Part shown: piece by piece, positions 8,194-16,165 of the stretch
Position numbering within the stretch: the first letter of the stretch is position 1
How the letters are laid out: the number at the start of each line of letters is the position of its first letter
From: Chitinophaga pinensis
Lineage (GTDB): Bacteria; Bacteroidota; Bacteroidia; 2-12-FULL-35-15
Assembly: GCA_945879015.1 (NCBI GenBank)
Contig: CAMCUO010000017.1
Location: 1-49,981, forward strand
DNA: 49,981 nucleotides
Direction of reading: 5' to 3'
Notes under the pieces: generated by a model
Databases searched by the model: none
What the model saw: the letters and a program-made list of their open reading frames with translations, nothing else
Told to the model about the DNA's origin: nothing
Translations under genes and position numbers: made by a program

Positions 8194-8874
8194 TTATTTC
8201 TTCACACTATTCTCACCACCCATCAATACATAATGAATAATATTTGCTCCCATCTTTAATGCTTTCTGACGAGTTTCAGGGGAATCTTTATGAACTTCAT
8301 AACTTTCCCAGCCATCCCCTAAGTCGCACTCAAAGTCATAAAAACAAACCAATTTGCCTTTGTAAATCAATCCAAAACCTTGTGGTGCTTTGTCTTCATG
8401 TTCGTGAATTTTTGGTAATCCATTTGGGAAATCAAATTTTTGATGGTAAATGGGATGAGAAAAAGGTAATTCAACAAAATCTAATTCAGGAAAAACTTTT
8501 TTCATTTGTGGACGAATAAATTTATCCATTCCATAATTATCAGAAATGTGTAAAAAGCCACCTCCAATTAAATAATTGCGCAAATTTTCTGTTTCTTGTG
8601 AATTGAAAACAACATTTCCATGTCCTGTCATGTGAACAAAAGGATAGTTGTATATATCGGGGCTCCCTACTTCAATAGTTGCTTGCTGAGGATTTATAGT
8701 TGTTTTTAAATTGGTATTGCAGAATTCAATTAGATTAGGAAGAGAAGTTTCTAAATTGGAATACCAATCACCACCGCCACCGTATTTTAACAATGCAAGT
8801 TGATAGGTTGGAGCAGGGGTTAATCCTGTTATAATAATAATTGTTGTAAAAAGTATGATTATCTTTTTTAACAT
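8194..8874 (-). CDS. DUF4159 domain protein, exported
   Basis: A 226-residue protein with a hydrophobic N-terminal segment (IIILFTTIIIITGL) and then a DUF4159 domain: Y-G-G-G-G-D-W-Y at its start, the F-V-H-M-T-G-H-G turn, and L-I-G-G-G-F-L-H-I-S-D-N-Y-G in the middle. The domain resembles glutamine-amidotransferase-like folds, but no catalytic role is established. Near the C-terminus D-L-G-D-G-W-E is conserved in the family. In other genomes DUF4159 genes often sit with MoxR/VWA-type genes; none is present here. It is followed by the M23 pseudogene after 15 bases and preceded by the 90-residue gene, all on the minus strand. Confidence 0.85.
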   Translation of the reverse strand: MLKKIIILFTTIIIITGLTPAPTYQLALLKYGGGGDWYSNLETSLPNLIEFCNTNLKTTINPQQATIEVGSPDIYNYPFVHMTGHGNVVFNSQETENLRNYLIGGGFLHISDNYGMDKFIRPQMKKVFPELDFVELPFSHPIYHQKFDFPNGLPKIHEHEDKAPQGFGLIYKGKLVCFYDFECDLGDGWESYEVHKDSPETRQKALKMGANIIHYVLMGGENSVKK

Positions 8875-8885
8875 GCTTGAATATT

Positions 8886-9158
8886 TCAGATTTCATATTT
8901 TAAATTATTTGATTCAGAACTTAGTCGCTCTTTGCTATCTTTTAGAGATAAATACATTTCATTAAATCTATCCAGCACTTTTTGTAAAAATGCTTCATCT
9001 ACTAATTTCTGAATTCCTTCAACCCCATTTACTTCACTATGCCCAAATTTGAAAGTTTGTTCCATATTCCCAGCCAAAAACTGAATTTGATATTTGTCAT
9101 TCATAGAAAAGATGTTGATTGTAATTTTTGGATGAGGTATGTTAGCAATAACACGCAT
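8886..9158 (-). CDS. Small conserved hypothetical protein
   Basis: A 90-residue soluble protein with no signal peptide. The first half (PKITINIFSMNDKYQIQFLA) looks like a beta-sheet, the second half like a helix rich in charged residues ending SLKDSKERLSSE. I recognise it as a type of short protein found next to housekeeping genes in Bacteroidota, but know no function. It starts at ATG 9156-9158 and lies 11 bases upstream of the DUF4159 gene on the same strand, so the two are probably cotranscribed. Confidence 0.65.
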   Translation of the reverse strand: MRVIANIPHPKITINIFSMNDKYQIQFLAGNMEQTFKFGHSEVNGVEGIQKLVDEAFLQKVLDRFNEMYLSLKDSKERLSSESNNLKYEI

Positions 9159-9199
9159 TGTTTCTTTTATTTTTAATTGTATACTTTTTCTTTTTTAAT

Positions 9200-9255
9200 T
9201 GTCTATTGTCTACTATCTTCCCAGTTCCTTTCCCTTCGACTACGCTCAGGGTGAC
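9200..9255. repeat. Word repeat TTGTCTATTGTCTACT plus REP palindrome
   Basis: 9200-9215 is a short tandem of TTGTCTA words, also seen at 36741-36755. 9232-9255 is the REP-like unit starting CCCTTCGACTACGCTCAGGG and ending TGAC; its CCCT and AGGG ends pair to form a hairpin. The same unit occurs at 9781-9804, 10311-10391 (variants) and 20893-20916. Confidence 0.6.
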
Positions 9256-9310
9256 GGAGAAGAAATTGTCTGCGGCTAAGTACTCCCAACTTCGCTCTCC
9301 TGACTCTCAA

Positions 9311-9724
9311 TTACCCTTTATAGGGTCCGCCTTTAAAAATATTTGTTCCCTCGTCTCCTTCTCTTCTGATTTTTGCTTGTATTACATGTGCTAATTGTGC
9401 GTAATACGCTAAATTATTTTTTTTCAAAAAGGCAGCGGCATTGTCATCTCCATTTATATAATTAGCCATGGCAGCCCAATGATATTCTTTCCCATCCATT
9501 AATAATTTAAACGCTTTTTTATCGTCCCAAATGGCATTTACAAATGTAGCAAGTACAATATGTTTGTGAACCAATAAATATTCGAAAGCTTTTGCATGTC
9601 GACTAGCAGCATCTTTTAAATAAACCAATTCCTCAAAATTGTTCTCCATAAGCCACTGTTTTGCCAATGGACTTCCATCCACCCAAGCTGTTGCTTTTTC
9701 TATAGCTTCTTTTGAATAATGCAT
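9311..9724 (-). CDS. Conserved hypothetical protein, helical
   Basis: A 137-residue cytoplasmic protein, mostly alpha-helical by composition, with no signal or membrane segment. It starts HYSKEAIEKATAWVDGSPLA and contains H-K-H-I-V-L-A-T-F-V-N-A-I-W-D-D-K-K-A. I do not recognise a named domain; it resembles short conserved proteins of Bacteroidota. The start ATG 9722-9724 is followed by a good open frame and preceded by ATTCGTAAATTTG. The gene is isolated by repeat-bearing gaps on both sides. Confidence 0.65.
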   Translation of the reverse strand: MHYSKEAIEKATAWVDGSPLAKQWLMENNFEELVYLKDAASRHAKAFEYLLVHKHIVLATFVNAIWDDKKAFKLLMDGKEYHWAAMANYINGDDNAAAFLKKNNLAYYAQLAHVIQAKIRREGDEGTNIFKGGPYKG

Positions 9725-9780
9725 TTGTATTCAAATTTACGAATAATTACGATTTGTGCTAAGTAATTTGGAGATCCCGC

Positions 9781-9901
9781 CCATTCGACTACGCTCAGGG
9801 TGACAGCACGGGATGACAGTTGTGGATGTGATAGCAAAAAAATCATTTTGTATCATGAAAATCGGGATAACCTGCCTGCCGGTAGGAAGGTCTGCGTTCT
9901 A
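9781..9901. repeat. REP unit, CCTGCCTGCCGG palindrome and AACGCAGA-family repeat
   Basis: 9781-9804 holds TTCGACTACGCTCAGGG-TGAC. 9871-9890 is CCTGCCTGCCGGTAGGAAGG, a near-palindrome. Both sides of it carry the AACGCAGA family (TATCATGAAAATC at 9851 and TCTGCGTTCTA at 9891-9901) that is also seen at 44017-44050. The last bases of the repeat (CTA at 9899-9901) are the TAG stop of the TfoX-like gene. Confidence 0.55.
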
Positions 9902-10273
9902 TTTCTTTTTCTTCCTTGGCTTTGGAATCTTTCCAATACGCGGGTCGTTCTTTAGAATCAAATCACACAAACGATTTACACTCGTCTCAAAGTCATCTGC
10001 ATCCTTTGGAATAACTTGCCAACCACTAGTGGCTGGACCGAATATCTTAATGGAACGCATACTTGGGAATTCCTTTTTTAAAGAAACATGAAATTCTTTT
10101 GAAGTTCCAATCCAAACTCCGCTGTCTTCGTCATCTTTATCGCGCAAAGAAAGAACAATTTTTTCATCCACATAAATCGAGTGACAACCAAACATTGGTT
10201 TTACTATTGGTTCTCGTGAGAATAAATTTTCGATAACGAAACTAAAAGGAATAGATTTTTTTGCTTTAGCCAT
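9899..10273 (-). CDS. TfoX/Sxy N-terminal-like protein
   Basis: A 124-residue cytoplasmic protein. K-P-M-F-G-C-H-S-I-Y-V-D-E-K-I-V-L matches the core of the TfoX N-terminal domain (usually MFGGxGxYxDG). After it come S-G-V-W-I-G-T-S-K-E and P-A-T-S-G-W-Q-V-I-P-K-D, features of a Bacteroidota subgroup rather than of E. coli Sxy. The C-terminus ends in a basic tail KPRKKKK. The classical role of Sxy is co-activation of competence genes; whether this shorter relative does that is unknown. The TAG stop lies inside a repeat that abuts the gene. Confidence 0.6.
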   Translation of the reverse strand: MAKAKKSIPFSFVIENLFSREPIVKPMFGCHSIYVDEKIVLSLRDKDDEDSGVWIGTSKEFHVSLKKEFPSMRSIKIFGPATSGWQVIPKDADDFETSVNRLCDLILKNDPRIGKIPKPRKKKK

Positions 10274-10310
10274 TGGTGTGAATCTGCATATTGTTTCCTA
10301 TGCACTGCGT

Positions 10311-10391
10311 TCCTCGACTCCGCTCGGAATGACATCCCTTTGGTCGCGCACAGTGTGACATCCCGACCGTCAGGCTGAGCAGAGTCGAAGA
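10311..10391. repeat. Pair of inverted REP-like units
   Basis: 10311-10333 reads TCCTCGACTCCGCTCGGAAT-GAC, and 10358-10391 carries the same family on the other strand (CTTCGACTCTGCTCAGCCTG in reverse complement). Between them lies GGTCGCGCACAGTGTGAC. The pair occupies the whole gap between the TfoX-like gene and the TonB receptor stop and can fold into one long stem-loop. Confidence 0.6.
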
Positions 10392-10398
10392 CTAAGAG

Positions 10399-12993
10399 CT
10401 AAAATTTTATAATTGTCCTTAAGTTTAATTGGCGTTGTGTTAAGTAGTTTGGAACTGCGTATTGTCTTGCTGTAACATCTTCTACCCAAATATAAGAAAC
10501 CGTATTATTTGTTCCCAATAAGTTAAATACTTCTAAACTAATCCACATCGATTTTAAATATCGCAAGGGACTTTTTGGTTTTGGTATTCTGTTTTCTTTT
10601 AATGCTTGATAAGAGAATCCAATATCTACTCTTCTGTAAGGAGGCATTCGTAATACTTGCTGATAACGAGCTGTCCCCGGAGCTCCGAAAGGAACACCTG
10701 AGCCAAATAATAAATTCAAATGCATTTTTAAATCTGGAAGTTTTGGCATGTTGTCTTGAAAAAACAATCCAAAACTTACACGTTGATCGGTTGGGCGATA
10801 AATGTATCCTGGTTCATTTCTTGTGCTATCGGTTGCAACGCTATTTGCAGTAAATCCTGGAATAATTTTTTCTCCATCACTATTGAAGTAATCATAATAA
10901 AAATCATCCTTAAGATCTTCTTGGGTTTGCATAACAGATAAGGATGCCCATGATTCCAATCCACTTATGAATTCACCGTTTACTTTTAAATCGATTCCTG
11001 TTGCATACCCTTTAGCATTGTTTTTTGCAGAATATCGGATGCGCACATTATCAATTTCATAAGGAATTAAATTGTCTAAATGTTTATAATATGCTTCAGC
11101 AATAAATTTAAATGGGCGTTTCCAAGCTTTAAAATTGTAATCACTTGTCAATACAAAATGAATAGAAGTTTGTGCTTTGATATCTTTATTAACTACGCCA
11201 TCCGTTCCTCTTAACTCTCGATAGAAAGCAGGTTGATAGTAATAGCCGGATGAAAATTTAAAAAGAAAATCTCGTTTCCAATTGGGTTTTATTCCAAAGT
11301 TCCCTCTTGGGCCAATTAAAAATTGATTATTGAAATCCCAATAATTTGCTCTAATTCCTATCGTTGCAGAAACAGTTGCTGTGTCTTTTGTTTCTTTCAT
11401 TATAGAGCCTTGCAGATAACCTGAAACTCTATTTGAGGAAATATTAATTTTTGTTTTTACAACATCTTGTAAAGTAATCGGACCAGGATCGAAAATTGGA
11501 CCTGGCGTGTTTGGTAATGAAAAGCCTGCACTGTCAACATATTTCCATTCACTTAATTTATCGGTGATTTGTTCGTTCGAATATTTTAATCCCCAAAGCA
11601 ATTGTTTTTTACCTTCTGTATAAGTTCCTTTATGTTCTCCACTAAAAATGTATGCTTCTAAATTGGTGCGTGCGTGATTTATGAATGTTCCAATTCCTCT
11701 TTCAGTAACTACATCTCCAAAATTAGGTTTTCCGAAATCCGTTTCTAATTCTCCAATAAAATATTGCCCTTGAATATCAAATGCTTCTTCCTCTTTACTT
11801 CTAAATGCAGAGCCAATAAATTTTAGATTTAATTTTTCAGCATCATCGTTATAAATGGCTGATAATGCACCCATCATGGTGTTGAATTGGTCAATTTCTT
11901 GGCCGTCAAAATAAATTTTTAATCTCAATGCTTTATCTAATGTTCCAAAATCTGTTTCTCTATTTTCAGGAACAAACTGGTATTTGTTGTTAGCGTAGTT
12001 TCCTAAAAAATCCAATTCCCAGTTTGGAGATATATCATAGGTCGTATACATTTGAACATCTGCAAAAAATGGTTTGTAATCTCCTTTCGAATCTGTTTTG
12101 CTTAATAAATATCTATTTGTTTTATAACGCGCACCCATCAGCCAAGTAAAACGATAATTTTTTGATGAACCTTCTAAATGCAAATTACTTCCAAGTAAAC
12201 TTCCTGAAACTGTTCCTGCAAATTTTCTGGGTTTGCGATATTGAACATCGAGTACACTCGACATTTTATCTCCATACTTTGCCTCAAATCCACCAGCAGA
12301 AAATAAAACTGAAGAAACTAAATCGGGATTAATAAAACTCAATCCTTCTTGTTGTCCCGAACGAGTTAAAAATGGACGATATACTTCAATACCGTTTACA
12401 TAAACTAAATTTTCATCAAAATTTCCTCCACGCACAGAGTAAGAAGAACTCAATTCATTTCTATTGGAAACTCCTGGGAGAGTAAAAAGTATAGCATTAA
12501 AATCCTGGCTGGCTGTTGGAATGTGAGTAATGTTAATTGGATCGAGGCGAGTAAGATCTTTAAAACGACTTCCATCCGTTACTTCTACAACCCCAATGGT
12601 TAGTTCTCTTGAATTAATCTTTCTTCCTATGTCCAGCGTTTCTCCAGTTGCTAGTTTTACTTTTCGTTGTGCTTGTATATAATTTAAATTATAAAACACA
12701 ATTGTTACATTGGTATCTGATGGAATAGTATAGGTGAATTCTCCTTTTGAATTTGTGAACACTGGCGATTGAGATGAACCTAAAATTGAAATGCTAACAT
12801 CTTCAACTGGTTGATTGTCGATATCAGTTATTTTACCAAAAACAGTAGCAGTATTTTGAGAAAATAAATTTGTTGTGGCAAGGAGTAAAAAATAAAAAAG
12901 AAATCGCGAGGTTTTACTCGCGATGGCGAGTGTGCCTCGCCAAATAAATTTCGCAGATAGGTGTTCTGTTGTATTGAATAATGGGGATTTCAC
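10399..12993 (-). CDS. TonB-dependent receptor with carboxypeptidase-regulatory-like domain
   Basis: An outer-membrane beta-barrel transporter of 864 residues that takes up a ligand with energy from TonB. Residues about 47-130 form a CarboxypepD_reg-like beta-sandwich (V-F-G-K-I-T-D-I-D-N-Q-P-V). A plug follows with L-P-G-V-S-N and S-V-R-G-G-N-F-D-E-N-L-V-Y-V-N-G. The rest is barrel, ending N-L-R-T-I-I-K-F with the expected terminal Phe. No SusD gene is near, so polysaccharide uptake is not indicated and the ligand is unknown. The only usable start is GTG 12991-12993. The n-region of the signal peptide (FIWRGTLAIASKTSRF) is encoded by a double-hairpin repeat at 12904-12942. It follows the 217-residue gene by 20 bases. 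Confidence 0.92.
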   Translation of the reverse strand: MKSPLFNTTEHLSAKFIWRGTLAIASKTSRFLFYFLLLATTNLFSQNTATVFGKITDIDNQPVEDVSISILGSSQSPVFTNSKGEFTYTIPSDTNVTIVFYNLNYIQAQRKVKLATGETLDIGRKINSRELTIGVVEVTDGSRFKDLTRLDPINITHIPTASQDFNAILFTLPGVSNRNELSSSYSVRGGNFDENLVYVNGIEVYRPFLTRSGQQEGLSFINPDLVSSVLFSAGGFEAKYGDKMSSVLDVQYRKPRKFAGTVSGSLLGSNLHLEGSSKNYRFTWLMGARYKTNRYLLSKTDSKGDYKPFFADVQMYTTYDISPNWELDFLGNYANNKYQFVPENRETDFGTLDKALRLKIYFDGQEIDQFNTMMGALSAIYNDDAEKLNLKFIGSAFRSKEEEAFDIQGQYFIGELETDFGKPNFGDVVTERGIGTFINHARTNLEAYIFSGEHKGTYTEGKKQLLWGLKYSNEQITDKLSEWKYVDSAGFSLPNTPGPIFDPGPITLQDVVKTKINISSNRVSGYLQGSIMKETKDTATVSATIGIRANYWDFNNQFLIGPRGNFGIKPNWKRDFLFKFSSGYYYQPAFYRELRGTDGVVNKDIKAQTSIHFVLTSDYNFKAWKRPFKFIAEAYYKHLDNLIPYEIDNVRIRYSAKNNAKGYATGIDLKVNGEFISGLESWASLSVMQTQEDLKDDFYYDYFNSDGEKIIPGFTANSVATDSTRNEPGYIYRPTDQRVSFGLFFQDNMPKLPDLKMHLNLLFGSGVPFGAPGTARYQQVLRMPPYRRVDIGFSYQALKENRIPKPKSPLRYLKSMWISLEVFNLLGTNNTVSYIWVEDVTARQYAVPNYLTQRQLNLRTIIKF
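12904..12942. repeat. Double perfect hairpin (REP doublet) inside a signal-peptide coding region
   Basis: TCGCGAG-gtttta-CTCGCGA (12904-12923) is followed without a gap by TGGCGAG-tgtgc-CTCGCCA (12924-12942). Both have perfect 7-bp stems. The doublet lies in frame within the first 30 codons of the TonB receptor gene and is far more GC-rich than its surroundings. Confidence 0.8.
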
Positions 12994-13013
12994 TATAAAA
13001 ATAAATTCGAGCT

Positions 13014-13667
13014 TTAATTTTTCTTTTTAAAATCTCCATTTTTCCAAGCTTTGATAAACTTAGCCCATGCAATAGGATTTAATAAGTTGTTTGGAGGAAG
13101 CTGTCCAGCATAGTATAATTTACTTTGATATTGTTGCATGCTGTATTTGTAATTTAAACTTGCATCCATTGCCATTCCAGTCATTCTTTCTTTTGAATCC
13201 GACCTTGCCATGTTTCTATCTGCTCTTGTTATATCATCCTCAGGCAACTGCAAAGCTAAAAATGCTTTTTTAAAGTCAGAAGCATTTGGCCAAGGATAAA
13301 CATTGGTCATGGGCAAACTTATCGTATCCATTTTCAAAACTTGAATTAAGGAATATTTATAATTAGTCAATGTATCAGGAATAATAAAAAATGTGGACAC
13401 AAATCCGATTGCAGAAAATTCTAGGGTATCACCTTCCTGTGCAACAAATGAAAAATAACCAAAATAATCACTTACGGTTCCGCGATAACCATTTTGCACT
13501 ATAATGCTTGTATATGGGATTGGTCGTAAGCTATCGCCTTCAACTACCACTCCGGAGAATTGCACTAAATCATGTTTTCCATCTTGCCAAGCAACCGCTT
13601 TTTTTTGTGCCGATGCAAAAAGTTGGATAAAAACAGTAAATATTAAAATCGATATAATTCGTTTCAT
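13014..13667 (-). CDS. Exported protein with carboxypeptidase-regulatory-like domain
   Basis: A 217-residue protein with a signal peptide (IISILIFTVFIQLFASAQ). Residues about 38-110 form a CarboxypepD_reg-like domain: F-S-G-V-V-V-E-G-D-S-L-R-P-I-P-Y-T-S-I and G-T-V-S-D-Y-F-G-Y-F-S-F. The remaining C-terminal part (N-V-Y-P-W-P-N-A-S-D-F-K-K-A-F) is conserved in Bacteroidota proteins of this type but has no known function. It lies 20 bases upstream of the TonB receptor on the same strand and is likely its operon partner, possibly an accessory of the same envelope system. Confidence 0.82.
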   Translation of the reverse strand: MKRIISILIFTVFIQLFASAQKKAVAWQDGKHDLVQFSGVVVEGDSLRPIPYTSIIVQNGYRGTVSDYFGYFSFVAQEGDTLEFSAIGFVSTFFIIPDTLTNYKYSLIQVLKMDTISLPMTNVYPWPNASDFKKAFLALQLPEDDITRADRNMARSDSKERMTGMAMDASLNYKYSMQQYQSKLYYAGQLPPNNLLNPIAWAKFIKAWKNGDFKKKN

Positions 13668-13686
13668 TTTGTGTTTTAATTTAACT

Positions 13687-13694
13687 CAAAAGTA
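13687..13694 (-). promoter_or_regulatory. Possible -7 box for the 217-residue/TonB receptor operon
   Basis: The minus strand reads TACTTTTG, a match to TAnnTTTG, 20 bases before ATG 13667. The -33 element is poor (TTG at a spacing of about 24), so confidence is limited. Confidence 0.38.
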
Positions 13695-13764
13695 AGCATT
13701 TATTGTGCTATTTGAATGCAATTTTTAATAACGGAATTAGAGCGTTTTTATTGCTAATTAGTCA

Positions 13765-13795
13765 ATAAAAAAACCTCCTAATAGGTAGGAGGCTC
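13765..13795 (-). terminator. Intrinsic terminator of the lipoprotein gene
   Basis: On the minus strand GCCTCCTACCTATTAGGAGG folds into a hairpin followed by TTTTTTT. It lies 23 bases after the stop of the 330-residue lipoprotein gene and separates it from the TonB receptor operon downstream. Confidence 0.8.
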
Positions 13796-13817
13796 TTTAC
13801 AAAAAATCTATTAGAAA

Positions 13818-14810
13818 TTAATTCTTTATCGGTATCAATCCTCTAATTCCCATATCTACAACAGCTTCTCCAACACTTGGTTCATAGTATCCATCAGGAG
13901 TTGAATCTATCCATTCGAAACTTTTGTTGGTTGATAATGAAACAGTGATTACAATATCAACTGTTTCTAAACCTGTAATTACCAATGGAGCATTAACAAA
14001 GGTATTGTCTACAAATTCACCAGTTACTAAGCAGCTTCCTGAAGGAATTGGGGAAGTAGCAAATAAAGGATTAGGAACTGTTGTTCCAGCAGCTTGTCCA
14101 TCAAAAAAATAATTTGTGCCTGCTACATCGGTTTGAAAACCCCAATATCCTTGGTTATGATTGCCAGAACCACCAGTTCCAGCTGATGGTTGATAGCTTG
14201 CACCATTCATTTGGTAACCTGAAATATATGTTTTGAAACCAATGAAAGAAGCAAGAGTTCCAGTTCCAAAACCTCCCGGTACCGAGGTAGATTTATAAGT
14301 AATAGTATAATTCTGGTAAGCCAAAGAAACTCTTAACCATTTATACGAACCTGGAGTAATTGAATCCAGTGGAATAGAAAAGAATGTAGCATTTTCAGCA
14401 GATTGAATCGAAGCACAATAATCGATAGCAGTTACTCCACCAGCTGTTGTTTGTGAACCAATATGTATAACTTCTCCAGCTCCAACTAAATCAAAATCCC
14501 CAGCTAATTCAATATAATGTTGACTCATTGAATTAAATATAGGTGATTGAGCAGCATTTCCCGGAGGCATAGTTGATGGATTTCCAACATTATCCAATCG
14601 AACTTGAGTAGAATCAAATTTGAATTTGAAAATTAAACGTGGTGTAGTTGGAACAGTTGGAGTATAAACCGTTGCAGGTGCACAAGCTACATAAGTTGGA
14701 GCAGTAGTAGTTGTTGCAGGTTCTTCTTCCTTGTCTTTTTTACAAGAATTAAATGCCAAAACACTTGTAATGGCAATTGTTAAAAGTAATGGAGTTTTAA
14801 TAGTTTTCAT
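13818..14810 (-). CDS. Lipoprotein of unknown function
   Basis: A 330-residue exported lipoprotein. The signal ends LAFNSC with the lipidated Cys at residue 23, followed by KKDKEEE and a Thr/Pro-rich linker. The rest is beta-rich with many Gly, Thr and Asn residues (F-K-F-K-F-D-S-T-Q-V near residue 62). In some Bacteroidota homologues this kind of protein is described only as a MbnP-like or hypothetical lipoprotein; the F-K-F-x-F-D start after a linker is compatible with that, but I cannot confirm it. It has its own terminator and is divergent from the T9SS gene at 14907. Confidence 0.7.
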   Translation of the reverse strand: MKTIKTPLLLTIAITSVLAFNSCKKDKEEEPATTTTAPTYVACAPATVYTPTVPTTPRLIFKFKFDSTQVRLDNVGNPSTMPPGNAAQSPIFNSMSQHYIELAGDFDLVGAGEVIHIGSQTTAGGVTAIDYCASIQSAENATFFSIPLDSITPGSYKWLRVSLAYQNYTITYKSTSVPGGFGTGTLASFIGFKTYISGYQMNGASYQPSAGTGGSGNHNQGYWGFQTDVAGTNYFFDGQAAGTTVPNPLFATSPIPSGSCLVTGEFVDNTFVNAPLVITGLETVDIVITVSLSTNKSFEWIDSTPDGYYEPSVGEAVVDMGIRGLIPIKN

Positions 14811-14870
14811 GTTTCTGATTTTAACGATATAAAGGTATTAAAAAATGAGGTCTATTTACCTGAAATGTAA

Positions 14871-14878
14871 TACATTTG
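14871..14878 (+). promoter_or_regulatory. Possible -7 box for the T9SS type A gene
   Basis: TACATTTG matches TAnnTTTG and lies 28 bases upstream of ATG 14907. No TTG is found at the ideal -33 spacing, so this is a weak prediction. Confidence 0.33.
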
Positions 14879-14906
14879 AAGATAGATATTATTTAAAAAT
14901 AAAATA

Positions 14907-16010
14907 ATGAGAAAATATTTACTCGCACTAGTAGTTCTTTTTAGCGGTTCTTTAGCAGCACAAATTTCAATTGTTTCATCTGATATGCCAAATTCTGGTG
15001 ATTCTGTTTTGATCAGTGTTACTAGTTCAACTGATACCAATTATGTTGATTCTACAGGAGCAAATTATACTTGGGATTACTCTACGCTGACTCCCGATTT
15101 TCAACGATATGAAAAATTTGATTCTCCTTTGACATTTCCAATTCCATTTAATTTCCTTTTTAATCCAATTAATACTTCTTATGGAAATGAGAACAATATA
15201 TTAACGAATTTGCCTATTCCTGGAATTACATTGGATATGGCATACGATTTTTTGAAAGAATCATCCTCAAAATTTCGACAAATAGGAGCGGGATATACAA
15301 TTAATGGAATTCCATTACCATTCTTATATTCTTCGGATGATATAATTTATAATTTTCCTATGGATTATTTAGATACAGATTCATGTGATTATAAATTTGG
15401 TTTGCCAATTCCAAGCATTGGATATTATGGTTCAGAAGGTCATCGTGTTAATGTTGTGGATGGCTGGGGGACATTAATTACTCCTTTCGGAACATTCAAT
15501 ACATTGAGAGTAAAATCTACGATAGCTACTGTTGATACAGTTGCTTTAGATGCATTAGGTTTTGGAACCGATATTCCTCAACCTCTTCGTTACGAATTCA
15601 AATGGTTGGCAACAGCTATGCAGATTCCTGTTTTAAAAATAGATGCTAGCGACGTTTTGGGCACTTTTACAATTACTAATGTTGAATATCAAGATACGCT
15701 CCTTCCTGGAGTTCCTCAATTGAGCATTGCTGATTATTCAAATGATAATTTTAATTCAATTGTATATCCAAATCCTGCAGTTGATAATACTATATTGCAA
15801 TATACTCTAAACGAAAAATCAACATTGAAAATTAGATTGACTGATATTGTAGGAAAAACAATTTCAGTTATTGCCGATGAATCACAAAATGTCGGAACAT
15901 TCCAAAAACAAATCAATGTTTCTGAATTAAATTTATCTGACGGAGTTTATTTTGTGATTCTGCAAACCAATTCTGGTAAAGCAGTACATAGAATAGTTGT
16001 TTCGAAATAA
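14907..16010 (+). CDS. T9SS type A sorting-domain protein
   Basis: A 367-residue exported protein. The signal peptide is KYLLALVVLFSGSLAAQ. The last about 80 residues form the type A C-terminal sorting domain: V-Y-P-N-P-A-V-D-N at its start, I-R-L-T-D-I-V-G-K in the middle, and L-S-D-G-V-Y-F-V-I-L-Q-T then H-R-I-V-V-S-K at the end. This targets the protein through the outer membrane by type IX secretion. The body (residues about 25-280) has no recognised domain and is beta-rich. Homologues are secreted proteins of unknown function. It converges with the acyltransferase gene across an inverted repeat and a terminator. Confidence 0.85.
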   Translation: MRKYLLALVVLFSGSLAAQISIVSSDMPNSGDSVLISVTSSTDTNYVDSTGANYTWDYSTLTPDFQRYEKFDSPLTFPIPFNFLFNPINTSYGNENNILTNLPIPGITLDMAYDFLKESSSKFRQIGAGYTINGIPLPFLYSSDDIIYNFPMDYLDTDSCDYKFGLPIPSIGYYGSEGHRVNVVDGWGTLITPFGTFNTLRVKSTIATVDTVALDALGFGTDIPQPLRYEFKWLATAMQIPVLKIDASDVLGTFTITNVEYQDTLLPGVPQLSIADYSNDNFNSIVYPNPAVDNTILQYTLNEKSTLKIRLTDIVGKTISVIADESQNVGTFQKQINVSELNLSDGVYFVILQTNSGKAVHRIVVSK

Positions 16011-16029
16011 AGCTCTTCGTCCTGAAGTT

Positions 16030-16158
16030 TTGCTCGCAGATTTCGCAGATTTTCGCAGAAAAAATTAAAAAAGTAAAGCCCTTTTCTATTAAGAGTAGGG
16101 CTTTTCTTTTAAAAACTTATTAAAATAATCCGCGCAAATCCGCGAAATCTGCGAGCAA
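16030..16158. repeat. Gene-less long inverted repeat (TCGCAGATT family)
   Basis: Left arm 16030-16058 begins TTGCTCGCAGATTTCGCAGA; right arm 16130-16158 is its reverse complement with 26 of 29 positions matching by hand. Each arm is a chain of TCGCAGATT-like words. The 71-base loop holds only a terminator hairpin. It has the same architecture as the arms around the GxxExxY and four-helix-bundle genes but carries no gene. Confidence 0.75.
16075..16105. terminator. Bidirectional terminator between convergent genes
   Basis: AAAGCCCT at 16075-16082 pairs with AGGGCTTT at 16097-16104, and T-runs follow on both strands (CTTTTCTTTT on plus, CTTTACTTTTTT on minus). It serves the T9SS gene and the acyltransferase gene. 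Confidence 0.75.
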
Positions 16159-16165
16159 CCTTTCG

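Noticed and set aside
9813..10091. A 92-residue plus-strand frame over the TfoX-like gene
   Set aside because: It begins in repeats and runs antisense to a better supported protein.
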